DNA of 52,481 nt from contig JAAMXP010000110.1 in the NCBI GenBank assembly GCA_019693395.1, forward strand, positions 1 to 52,481, in the 5' to 3' direction. Source of the DNA: Ettlia oleoabundans (lineage: Eukaryota > Chlorophyta > Chlorophyceae > Chlamydomonadales). The position numbers were made by a program, and so were the translations under genes. Below the pieces are notes generated by a model. It saw only the letters and a program-made list of their open reading frames with translations, was not told the DNA's origin and ran no database searches. Positions 36,827 to 46,668 of the stretch are shown one piece after another; the first letter of the stretch is position 1, and each line of letters begins with the position of its first letter.

Positions 36827-37073
36827 TTCTTATGTCGTTTAGCTGCCTCCCAGGCGACTGCTGCTCTGCTTCTGCAGGTGACTACCGGCATGCAGCCCGC
36901 CAAACGCGGCCACAGGTACCAGACGTTGTGCAAGCATGTACCAATGCACGGTGACAATGCCGCTGTTACTCATGCAGCCTAGCTGAACCACCCCCGCCAC
37001 CTGGTGCCACGGTGTAAAACACCTGGGCTGATAAAAGCCTGCAGCGCTGGAGGATGGATCAGTTGATAGGACA
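36827..37073. promoter_or_regulatory. Compact bidirectional promoter, EFL1 and NOL11-like
   Basis: 247 nt between two start codons of ribosome-biogenesis genes. No named motif recognised. The shortness makes shared control likely. Confidence 0.55.
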
Positions 37074-38191
37074 ATGTCACATGCTTACACGTTATGTTCC
37101 GGCCCTATTGCGGGTGTCGTTAGCATAGGCGAGGGGAGGGTGCTAGTGTCTGTGCAAGGCGATGGCGTTACTTGCTATGACATAGCCGCCAGGGTGAGCT
37201 ATGTCGGGCGACCAAGTGCAGCAGCTGTCAAGTGCATGCAGTCATGCAACGTTTGCAGCTTGATGCGAAGGCCTGACACGCCTTGCGCCGCTTTCACCCG
37301 CTCCCGATTCTGAGATTGCGATGATTGCGATATTCCGACTGCCGCAACTCGCATCCCCGCATCACCCGCTGTTTGTCTGCAGAAACCCGTTCTTGCCTGG
37401 CCCCTGGGCGGCATCGAGCAGGAGTTTAGCAGCGCGGCGGTATACGACTATGCCACCAACCTGTGCTTCGCTCCGGTGCGGCCGCGCCGCAGCGGCAGTG
37501 CCGGCAAGAGCGGCAGCAGTGTGCTGGCGTGGGATGCCGACGCCGCCAGTGGGAGCATCACGCAGCTGGCGCACCCCATGCACCTGCCTGCCCTGCACGC
37601 CCTTTTTCCCGTAAGCCACACACCCGAGGAGAAGCAGGAAAGTGCAGAGGAGGCTGAGCAGGAAGAATGGAAACAAGCAGCAGTAATGGGGCAGCAGGAG
37701 GGAAAGGGGCAGGCAGCGACAACTGAGGATGCTGAGAAAGCAGCGGCGCAAGTGGATGGCAGTGGCGAGGCGCAGGCGGGGACTGTGGCAGTTTACGCCT
37801 CTGGCGGTGCAGCACTCTGCAGCGGTACCGAAGTGGTGGCAGAGGTAGAGGGGGTGCAGGGCGAGCACACGGTGGCGGCGGCATACCAGAATGGGGTGCT
37901 GGTGGTGGTGCATGCTGGGTCCCGCACTGACAGCACCGTCAGCGCATCCGTCTACAGAGTGCAGGTAACGGAGGCAGCAGCTTGCTTGAAAGCTTGCAGC
38001 TTGCATCGTCCCTGCTCACCGCCTGGCACAATTCCCTTGCGGAGCTGCAGTGCTGCAAGCGCCTGATTGCAGCGGAGGTTTTCTTGCAATCATGTTCTTC
38101 GCATTAAACAGTCCCCTACCCATCGGTCGCTGCTTTTAGAGGCTCCATTGCGACCGATCCCACTGTCCTTGTCGTGCTCTAGTAATATCGC

Positions 38192-38262
<71 letters not shown>

Positions 38263-41200
38263 ACATCAACATCACTCTTATCATCATGCAGGGCGGCAAG
38301 CTCGAGGCAGAGCCCCCTGTGGAGCTGGTCCCCCCCAGCGACGGCTGCCGTGCCGTGGCGGCTGCCAGTACGCCAGAGCGTACTGCCGTGCTCTGGTCGG
38401 ACGGTACCGTTGCGATGTACCTCGTGCCAGGAGACAAGAAACCGCTAGTTCCTGGACCAGACTGGTCGGGGCCGCGCCGCCGCCACGCTGTGAAGCGGCG
38501 GCTGGCTGGCTTCCGCTTGCCTGCTGGCAAGCAGAAAGGCAGCGGCAGTGGGGCCAGCGGCAGCGGGAAGAAGCGCATTGCGGCGGCAGATGCTGATGCT
38601 GCTGCTGGCGCCGCCGCCATGGTGGCGATCGGGGAGAAGCAGGTGGCAGTGGTTGGATGGGCCAGCAACAGCGAAGGTGAGGCAACAGCACTTCTTTCAA
38701 GAAGTTCACAACTTGTTAATAATTGCCTCGCCTGCATGTTTTGAATGCTACATTGCATACACATGATGTCAGAATGCTACATTACTCGCTATGCTGGCTC
38801 TGCCATGCACATTCATCCTGCCTGCATTACTCAACATCCCGCCTTGGAAGGAGGGAGGGCTATGATGATCGCAGTCAAAATAGTAGATAGAGACAGCTGA
38901 CCACCCAGTGAAGAAAGCTGTACTGTGGGAATCTCTCTGAGCCCTCTCTCCCCCTCCTTCCTCCCTGCCCGCTAGTTTGCGGGCCAGTTATCTTTGCAGT
39001 AACTCTATTTTTCTGCCAGTCACCAACCTGCCCTTGCCCTGCTTTGCTCTCCTCCTGCATCGCGCTCCCTGCCAAATTGCAGGTGTCGCCGTACTGCGGC
39101 TGGTGGTGGTGGAGACGAAGTATGCATGTGTGCAGGTGGCTCACGATTACACGGCGGCTGATGTTGGGCTCGCCGCCTTTGACCCTGCCAAGCCCGTACA
39201 GGTCGGCGCATATTCACTCATTTGCCTTGTCGCGGCCTGCATTTCGCTGTTGCTGCTGCTGCCTCCCCGCTGCCCTCCACACTACAAGGCATCTCTACTA
39301 CACTTGCCTTGTTTTAGCGACCGCATCATGTGCCTGCTCTCTGTACACTACTGCACATCGCGGCAGGCTCATCCAGCAGGCGTGCATGCAAGCTAGAAAG
39401 GCAGCTCGATGCTGGAAAGAACCCACAGCTCCCCCTAGGCATGCCTTGGGAGCTTGGTGGCATCCCTCCAGTGGCTGGATTCTTCCAGCTTGTATGCCCG
39501 CTTGTTGTCGGGCCTGACTGTGTCCCACCGCAACCTGTAGGTGTATGTTTTGAATGCACATGCACATCCAGTGGTAGTCTTTGCACCCACACGCACGGGC
39601 CTTGAGATCACCCTCCTGCTCGGGTCCACGCTGTGCCGTGACCCGTGCCCTTGTGGAGGCTGTTTGAGTCATTCCTGTGCCACAGCAACAACCTGCGCCC
39701 CATTGGACATCCGCGTACTGCGGCAGTCCGTTTTGCGCAGCGGCTTTCATGTGCGGGCCCTGTTGGGCAGGCGTGTTGAGGGCAGGACGGCGGGCTCTCC
39801 TGTCGTCCTCAACGGCCATCACGCCTTGGCGCATGCGAGCGAACATAACCACTTCACCCTTTGCTCGTTCTTCTTTCATGATTTGCGATTCCTCTCCTCA
39901 TCTGGATGCCTACGTGCTTCCCCCTGGAAATAGTTGCATCACCTCACTGCTGCGCCATCTGCCCATCCTCCGCCTTTCTGCCTCATTCTGCCTGGCTGGG
40001 AAGCTGATTACCTGCCTGCTCCCGTGCTTTCTTCCTCCCAGGTGGACAGCCTGGGGCCCGGCACCAACCAGCTGGCAATCACTGTGGGCACCGGCGTGCT
40101 CATCGCCACCTGTGCGGACCTCAAGCCCCCCACACTGGCCAGCCTCATCGGAGCGCTGTCAGTAGACAAGGCCTTGGAATCGATGCGCCTGACCCGCGCC
40201 GGCGCCGGCGCCAGCAGCAGCGGCGGTACGGGTGGCGGTTTGCTGCCCACGCCTGCCGTGGACGATCCTCCCGGCCTTCAGCCTGGCGGGCCAGTGCTGG
40301 GGGCCACGGCGGTGCTGAACCCCTCTGCTCTGGCTGCAGCACGCGTGCTGCACGAGGACGAGCTGCGGGAGCTTAGCTCTCCGTTTGGTGGGGCGCCTCG
40401 AGCCCCCTTTACCAGCGCCCCTCGGCCCATGGAGGTCAACATGGAGCTTGAGGAGCCCACAGAGAAAGGGCAGTGGTTGGTGCGGGCCAAGAAGGTGGAG
40501 TGGAAGATCAAGGACGAAGCAAAGCAGGGGCATGATGCCATAGCGGCGGAGGAGCAGCGTGTGTGGCAGCAGGTGCAGCAGCCCGCGACGGCGGCTCTGG
40601 CCAGCGATGTGGCGCTTCAAGAGCTGCTGGCGCCGCTTCTGGAGTTGCGGCGCAGCACAGGGCTGGCACTCACGGCGCGCCTCGTGGACCGGCTGCTCAT
40701 GCTGGCAGCAGGTGGGCCCCAGCGCTTGCACATCTGCTTGGCTGGCCTGCCTGGCGGCATGCTGGTCATTCATAAATACATAGTTGCCTGCCATCTATGC
40801 ATGCATACTCGTCAGCCTGCCACCCTGCTGCCACTCAGCCTTTTAATCAGCTTGGGCCTGCAGTGCTGGCCCTGCGCCATGCAGCAGCCTGCATCCATCT
40901 TTGCTGCTTGGGGTTTGCCTGCACTGCTGCATCTCCTCCCTGCATTGTATAATTTGCCTGCATCACTTACCTGCACAAAGCTTAGAGGGCTATGATGATC
41001 GCAGTCAGAATAGTAGATAGAGACAGCTGACACACAGTGAAGAAAGCTGTACTGTGGGAATCTCTCTGAGCCCTCCCTTACCATTCCGCACTCCTCTCCA
41101 CCGACTGCCCGCGGCGCTGTTTGTCTTTTATATTTGGCTGGCTACCAACAGGTCCCTTACCCTGCTGCCGCGTTGCTTGCACTGAATGTTCCTGCCTGTA

Positions 41201-42548
41201 CCCCTTCCTTTGCCCGCAGAGCACAAGCACTGGGGCTCCGTGGCAGCAATCCTTGAGGCACAGCACCCACGTGTGCTCAGCGAGGTGCCGGGCCTGGCAG
41301 CTGCGGCATCGGAGGCGGGCCAGTATGAGGTGATGGATCGCCTGGTGAGCGGCAGCAGCGAGACAAATGCACAGGAGCTGTCGGGCCTGCTGCATGTGCT
41401 GCTGTCGCCCCCCAGCAGCACGGCTGTTCAGCAGGCACGGATAGAGCGGCATGCTGCTGCACGCTGCGCGGCGGATGCCGCTGCGGAGGCTGCGCGCCAG
41501 GCCAAGGCGGCGGGTTGGCAGCAAGCTCCTGCTGACCAGCGGCAGCAGCAGCAGCAGCAACAGGTTCTGGAGGAGGCTCGCGCACCTGGCAGACCTGCGA
41601 CCCGGCGGCAGCGCCGCAGGGCAGCAGCTCAAGAGGCGCCTGTGGGTGCAGCGGCAGTGGCATCAGCGGCAGAGGGCGGGGCGGCAGGTGACAGTGATGC
41701 TGACGAGGCAGCCGACGGATCTGAGCAAGCCTCGGAGCCGAAGTTTCTGGGGATTCCGGACTCGAGCAGGTCCCCAGGGGCACGCGAGATGGCGGTGGCG
41801 GCCTGCTGCGCCGCTGCTGTGGAGGGCTTTGAACCCGCCGACTCATGCCTTCACCCGGTGGTGGCGCTTCGACACCGGGACTACCCTTTGCGCGAGGCGC
41901 TGCGTGGTCTGACGGCACGACAGGCGGTACAGCTGCTGCGTTACCTCTTGGTACTGCTGCGTAACCACACCAGTCTTGTGGGGGGTGCCACTGTGGGCTG
42001 GCTTCCCCCGCTGGAGCTGCCGGCGGGTGTGGTGCTGCCGCCGATGGTACGGCTGATGGAGTGGGTTAACGCAACCTTGGACACCAACCTTGTCAAGCTT
42101 TCGTTCGAGCCAGAGGTGAGGGGGCTGGGTGGGTGGTAGCAGGCGGGTGGGATTGTGAGGCAAGAAAGAATGCAGGAGAGTTACAGGGTTTGAGCGTTTG
42201 TAAGTGGCGTTTGCTGTGGCTTCCTTGACCCCAATATGTGCATTCCATAACCCCCACAGCATGTTTGCCTTTTCGGTCTCTTGTCTCACGCGTTTTGGCA
42301 AACAAAAGATGTCAAAAATACTCCCACCCCCCTTGCAGGTCCAGCCGCTGATTGCGGAGCTGCGCCAGTTGGTGGACCAGCAGCTGAGCGAGAGCCGGCC
42401 CCTGCTGCAGCTGGGTGGCATGATCAAGCAGCTGCTCCAGCAGCAGCAGCAGTCAAGGTCAGCGGCTCGAGCCGCAGACTACAGCGTGCAGTGGCTGGAT
42501 CTGCGCATAGCGGAAGAGCAGGAAGAACAGCAGCCTCGGTGGCAGTAG
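37074..42548 (+). CDS. NOL11: NOL11/Utp8-like nucleolar protein of the SSU processome
   Basis: UtpA/t-UTP-type protein needed for pre-18S rRNA transcription and processing in the nucleolus. Seven exons: 37074-37193, 37383-37964, 38292-38676, 39083-39201, 40042-40711, 41220-42115, 42339-42548; 2982 nt, 993 residues, all in phase. The N-terminal half is beta-propeller-like (VLVSVQGDGVTCYDIAA, AVLWSDGTVAMYLVPG). A helical C-terminal half follows. Blocks comparable to animal NOL11: QVAVVGWA through LIGAL in the last blades, and in the C-terminus LTARQAVQLLRYLLVLL, MVRLMEWVNATLDTNLVKL, PLIAELRQLVDQQL. Insertions rich in Ala/Gln/Gly lie near residues 110-140 and 620-680. Two introns each hold a C/D snoRNA. 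Splicing 39201 directly to 40042 gives the best family fit; an ORF at 39541-39933 is read as intron. Similarity is moderate, so NOL11 is the best but not the only propeller-helix candidate. Confidence 0.8.
38191..38262. repeat. (ATC)n microsatellite, about 24 units
   Basis: Near-perfect ATC trinucleotide run in NOL11 intron 2, just before the acceptor at 38291. It produces spurious poly-Ile and poly-Met reading frames on the two strands. Confidence 0.98.
38855..38946 (+). ncRNA. Intronic C/D-box snoRNA, copy 1
   Basis: 92 nt in NOL11 intron 3 (38677-39082), same strand as the host. Terminal stem GAGGGC (38855-38860) pairs with GCCCTC (38941-38946). C box ATGATGA at 38862-38868, D' box CTGA at 38897-38900, C' box GTGAAGA at 38908-38914, D box CTGA at 38937-38940. 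The guide before D' (ATAGTAGATAGAGACAG) is complementary, with one mismatch, to the conserved 25S rRNA segment CTGTCCCTATCTACTAT. The guide before D (GTGGGAATCTC) pairs over 11 nt with GAGATTCCCAC immediately 5' of that segment. The rRNA sequence is recalled from yeast 25S. A second copy sits in intron 5. Confidence 0.88.
40985..41075 (+). ncRNA. Intronic C/D-box snoRNA, copy 2
   Basis: 91 nt in NOL11 intron 5 (40712-41219). Same architecture as copy 1: stem GAGGGC (40985-40990) with GCCCTC (41070-41075), C box 40992-40998, D' box 41027-41030, C' box 41037-41043, D box 41066-41069. Differs from copy 1 by a single substitution before the first guide and a short change between D' and C'. Both guide sequences are unchanged, which indicates selection on the antisense elements or a recent duplication. 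Confidence 0.88.
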
Positions 42549-42866
42549 GTTTGGTTTTTGTGTGCCCTTCAGCACAGGCCTTTGGGGTTCTCCTGAACTT
42601 CATCATTCGTGTGCTCCTGACACTGTTCCAGTTTTTGTTGGATTACCATCCCACAACCAGCACTGCTAACTGTTGTGTGTAATATGTTAATCAAGTCTTG
42701 GTCCCATGAAACTGCTGGGGGTTTGACGCCTGCTTTCACAACATGTCCGCTGATTGTGCAGCCCGGCTAGTTTGAAAATTTGTACAAGACATTATTGCAG
42801 TACCAAACAGGACAGCACATGAGAGGAAGGAAAGCTCACAGGCAAAAGCCCTTCGCTTATTGCATT
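42549..42866. other. Convergent 3' region, NOL11-like and Nudix genes
   Basis: 318 nt between stop codons. Apart from the TGTAA at 42678-42682 nothing is recognised. Confidence 0.5.
42678..42682 (+). terminator. TGTAA poly(A) signal of the NOL11-like gene
   Basis: TGTAA 130 nt past the stop codon, in a T-rich context. Confidence 0.5.
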
Positions 42867-44269
42867 TTACTGCTCCTGCCAGGGCCCCTCCAGTGCTTCT
42901 GCCGCCTGCAACAGCTGCTCAGCCATGCCGGGCTGCTCCTGCACTGCCTCCTCTCTAGCTAGGTGCCTGAAAGCCGTCCGTATGATGAGCTTGTGATCAA
43001 ATGCAAGCTTGGGCAGCTGCTTGATGGGATACCACTGAGCCTCCTGCACCATCCCGCAACAGCAAGCAGAGCAGGACGTGCTCAATTGCGCTGCTTTCAG
43101 TAAAACTCTTGAGGTGGGTGCCAAAGAGCCAACACCAACATTAGCAGCAAGTGCGGCAGGGCCAGCTGCAAGGCCAGCACAGGCAGCTGCTTGTGAGGTG
43201 AAAGCAGACATGCATACATTGTAATACTGAAATCCAACCCCCAGCCTGCCTGCGCATCGTCGGCCGCCTTGACTCCCACCTCCGTGCTAGGCACCAGCGC
43301 TGCATAGGCAAAAGACACGCACCATCCACGCGGGTCCCGCCCTGGGTCCCCAAATGCGCCCACCTGCGCCAGCAAACGGCAAGCATCGCACTGCAGGGTG
43401 CAGCATAGCACAGGACAGCACGGCACAGCACGGCATGCCATGACGTACAGCACAACACATTGCTGCACCAGCGCAACGTTTCACGTCAGTGAGGCATCAG
43501 CCCGCAAGGGTCAGCCACTGCAGTTGTCAACCTTGATGACCACTCGAGGAGGACGTGTGCAGTCAGCATGACAATGTGTGCCCCGCTCACTGCACCGTAT
43601 GAATAGCCAGCCTTAGCCTAGCCGCCAACGTGCCTGTGTGAGCACCACACTCAAGGGGTCCACACTTGTCTCCTCCTGAAGCTCCCGAGCAGCTGCCGCC
43701 TCCAGAGGCTCATTTTCATCCACAAACCCACCAGGCAGGGCCCAACTGCCTGCAAAAGGATCGTGCTTGCGCTGCACGACAGGGTGGCCAAGCAGATGGC
43801 GGTAGGGGTTGTATGGGCGGGAGGGAAGTGGGGGTTGTTTGGGCGGGAAACCAGGTATGTGATGTCATTGCGACCGTGCACGGGGGTCAGTCGCTGTGTG
43901 AGTAGCATGTGCATCGCGGAGAAATGCACAACAACAACTTGCAGTCTGCTCCACACCAATAAGGACAAGGGGACGCGGGGACAGTGATGCCTTGAAGGCA
44001 ACGAGTATAAGGGACCTTGTGCTGACCTGGATGAGCAATAGCCGGGGGTCTTTCTCGTTCCTGCAGCGATAGAAGTGCATATTACCGTTTAAAATGGCTA
44101 GAAGGTCAGAAGCGTGAGATGCAGATCAATTGCTGCGCTGCTCTAGTAACACGTGGGGGTGAAATGTACCCTCGAGTGAAAATTTCTGCCCACATTGTTC
44201 CCACCTGGCGACAAACGCAGCATCTACAGTAAGCGAGGGCCGTGGGTATTGATAAGTAAAATGTCCCAT
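42867..44269 (-). CDS. Nudix hydrolase, ADP-ribose pyrophosphatase type
   Basis: Hydrolyses a nucleoside diphosphate linked to another moiety; the substrate (ADP-ribose or NADH-like) is an inference. Five exons: 44205-44269, 44027-44060, 43634-43771, 43250-43363, 42867-43043; 175 residues. It opens [15 protein letters not shown], as in this subfamily. The Nudix box spans residues 48-70: G48, E54, R62-E63-L64, E66-E67, with Ser replacing the usual Gly at 69. All glutamates that bind metal are present. Then come [21 protein letters not shown], and the closing [22 protein letters not shown]. Introns 43364-43633 and 43044-43249 both begin GC (CAG|GCACGT and CAG|GCAGGC). No GT donor in phase keeps the conserved [12 protein letters not shown] and ADDAQ-EAQW joins. 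No transit peptide is evident. Confidence 0.92.
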
Positions 44270-44785
44270 GCTGCTTTTGCCCGCACTGACGCTGAAAGCT
44301 GCCTGCAGTAACAGGGGGAGGAAGGCGGTGAGCTAAAAGCTGTGGCGACAGCGACGGCATGGAGCTAGGACGTGACAAGGAGGCGGGCCACATTGACCTC
44401 TGCCTTTTTGATAACGTTTAAGTGCGCCCACGAGCAGTGGCGAGGGTTGACAACTGGGGTTGAGCGGAGCACGGCTAGACTAGGGCGCAAAAGCCCAGAA
44501 CCTAATGCATGCATGGAATTGATGAGCATATGACTGTGATTTCAACGGGTTTGATCGTGCAAGAGACAACAAGATGCCGAGCCTCCCACCTGGCTCAGTC
44601 CAGCCTGGCGAGTGCCCGGCCTGCTGCACGACAAGTGTGTGCTGCGCGATCTGCGCAATGTTGAGTGAACCTGGATGCACTCGTTTGGTATCCAAGGCGG
44701 GGTATGAATCCACATGACCTTCTGGCGTGAGCTGAGCAAAGCGGGACGGTAAGGCGGATGCTCCACTTCCACAGCCGGACCTAGT
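44270..44785. promoter_or_regulatory. Divergent promoter region, Nudix gene and plus-strand neighbours
   Basis: 516 nt with ORFs on both strands but no family similarity. A short plus-strand ORF from an ATG at 44575 (Cys-rich) is not supported. Confidence 0.35.
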
Positions 44786-45181
44786 ATGTGTGCCCAGCAA
44801 CGCAAGTGCAGCAGGCCGCGGGCCATCTGGTACCTGGCGGGCAGACCGCTTCCGCCTGCAGCTTGGCTGCCTCTGCTTCCCGTGCGACTCTTGTTGCTCC
44901 ACCATCTCGGCACTGTGTGCAGAGCGCTGGAGAGTCGCATTTCAACGATCGTGGAGGTTGTGCAGCCCGGGCCTGCGGAGCTTAGCCAACGCTGGCACGC
45001 AGACGCGCGGGCGAGGGCAGAACAGGCTGTGGCCCAGGCAATCAGTAACTGGGAGGCACTTGCGAGTACCAGTGACCCTGGCAGAAGTGGCAGGATTCAG
45101 AAAGCGGGGCAGAGCACGACAACCGTAGGCAGCAGCCCTGGAAGCGGTCAGAGCAGTAACGGCAGCGGCACACAGCAGTGA
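44786..45181 (+). CDS. Doubtful 131-residue ORF just upstream of the plastid-type membrane protein
   Basis: ATG at 44786, stop TGA at 45179-45181. The product has a hydrophobic segment (WLPLLPVRLLLLHHLG), then a helical part (WHADARARAEQAVAQAISNW) and a Ser/Gly/Gln-rich tail. No family recognised. The stop lies two bases before the next gene's ATG (45184), so this could be the first cistron of a bicistronic mRNA, the 3' exon of a longer gene, or simply an open frame in the 5' UTR. Codon composition is GC-rich like neighbouring exons, but that is weak support. Confidence 0.3.
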   Translation: MCAQQRKCSRPRAIWYLAGRPLPPAAWLPLLPVRLLLLHHLGTVCRALESRISTIVEVVQPGPAELSQRWHADARARAEQAVAQAISNWEALASTSDPGRSGRIQKAGQSTTTVGSSPGSGQSSNGSGTQQ

Positions 45182-45183
45182 CG

Positions 45184-46111
45184 ATGGCAGGCAGGCAGTC
45201 GTCTGCGCTTGCAACATCACCCATCTCACGGCTGCTGAACCGCCAGGCTGCCGCCGCTTGTGTGCGTTCGAGAAGGCATTCAAAGCAGCACCTCTTAGCA
45301 GCATTGCAGCTGGTCAGCTATACAAGGCAACCGCAGCAGTTGAATGGCATCGACAAGGGCAGGAGCTGCTACATTTGCACAACCCGCAGCAGCAAAGCCC
45401 AGCTGCCATTCCCCGCATGCACCGCAGCAGCAGGCGGCGATGGTGTAGTAAGACCCAGCGGCACTAGGGGCAACCAGGAGCAGCTAACTGCCAGCTTACA
45501 AACAGTCACAGGCGCATCGTTGCCGCCTTGGTCCGCATGGCCTGCAACGGCACGTGTGTCGCTTCGCACCGGCCTGTACATTTCCCTGTTAGGCCTACTG
45601 GTGCTGTTCTTTCCAGCATCCACCTTTGGAGCCTTGTTTGATGCCAGGTGTGAGGGGATGCTTGCTGCTGTTGTCATGTTGTATGCAGCGTCAGGGGGGT
45701 TGTTCAACACTCACAGCTGTCTGTCCTTTCCCTGCCATGCCTGACATGTCATTGCTGAAAGTACCTGCTCACATTCCTTGGCGCTGCTGCGGTTCACCGC
45801 TGCCTTGTGTTTGCAGCCGTGTCACACTGGGATGGGTGCGTGTTGGCGGCGTGCTGGCCTCTCTCTATGGCTTTTACTATGTCGGCGCAGCAATAGATGA
45901 TGCGGCAGGGCACTACCCCAAGCACCTGTATGCCAGCACCGTTGCAGGCCGGCTCCTGCTGTCTGCATCTTTTGTAGCCCTAGTATGTATGCAGCAGTGT
46001 GAAGCTGCGCTGCTGTGGCTGGCAGCAGCCAACGCCGCTAGCAGCCTCCTGCTGTGGCGGGCATCCTTGCGGCGTCAGGCGCTTGAGAAGCAGACGCAGC
46101 AGCGCTCATGA
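45184..46111 (+). CDS. Predicted plastid-targeted small membrane protein
   Basis: Two exons, 45184-45647 and 45817-46111, join in phase (GCC AG|C) to 252 residues. The first ~125 residues are Ala/Ser/Arg/Gln-rich with few acids, like a long plastid transit peptide. The remaining ~125 hold about four hydrophobic helices: LYISLLGLLVLFFPASTFG, GWVRVGGVLASLYGFYYVGA, GRLLLSASFVALVCMQ and ALLWLAAANAASSLLLW, ending in a basic tail. The layout (FGALFD then GWVRVGGVL..LYG..Y.GAA) resembles small uncharacterised chloroplast membrane proteins of plants and algae; no function is known to me. An in-frame ACG two codons upstream is ignored. Confidence 0.65.
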
Positions 46112-46668
46112 CTCATTAGCAGTTGTCGCTGCTCACCATTCCTTTCAAGCTCTGAAATTTTGTTTCCGTGCATCAGTTTGCGCATCTTGTGTGATGGTGG
46201 CATGTTGCAGTGCAGCGGTTTGGTAGTGGCTGTATTGTTGCTGGTGTGGAGCTGCTGGCACCAAAAGAAGACGAGCAACTCCACTTGTTATCGCCAAAAC
46301 GCAACAGACTGCACTCAACTAGACCCAATCATAGCAACACGCAAAAACAACGCCCGTGATGCATCTCCTAAGGTGAACAGCCGCTGGTGCAACATATGGA
46401 CATCCTGCAGCGGCGGATGTTGTCCCGCCGCCCTGCCAGCCTGTAACCCCGACATGCTGGACTCGCATTTCGCTGGATGCCGCGCATTTCGGCGTCTGCT
46501 TCCGACTATCGCCGCTTCTGCGCGGCGCGTGCAGAGCAAGAGAGTGCCGGCGGCACCCGGCCAAGTGTGCCGCCTTGCTACCCCTAGCTTCTGCTCGATA
46601 ATCGCGCTTGGACAAGCTCTAAGACATCTTTGCTCCGGCGGTTGTGGCGAGGGGCGAGGGGTGCTGCA
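46112..46668. promoter_or_regulatory. Tandem intergenic region before the translocator gene
   Basis: 557 nt between two plus-strand genes. Should hold the 3' UTR of one and the promoter of the other. No motif recognised; no TGTAA is obvious. Confidence 0.4.

Noticed and set aside
38090..38764. Minus-strand ORF with a poly-Met run
   Set aside because: Produced by the (ATC)n microsatellite and the antisense of an exon.
39541..39933. Open frame in the NOL11 intron (starting VYVLNAHAHPVVVFAP) as an extra exon
   Set aside because: It starts after a TAG acceptor and reads plausibly, but no donor is convincing and the direct 39201-40042 join aligns better with NOL11.
38855..41075. The repeated 92-nt element as a MITE with terminal inverted repeats
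   Set aside because: The short inverted ends plus internal C/D boxes and rRNA-complementary guides are explained by a C/D snoRNA; no target-site duplication is evident.
44480..44905. Minus-strand 141-codon ORF
   Set aside because: No family similarity; overlaps a promoter region and the doubtful plus-strand ORF.
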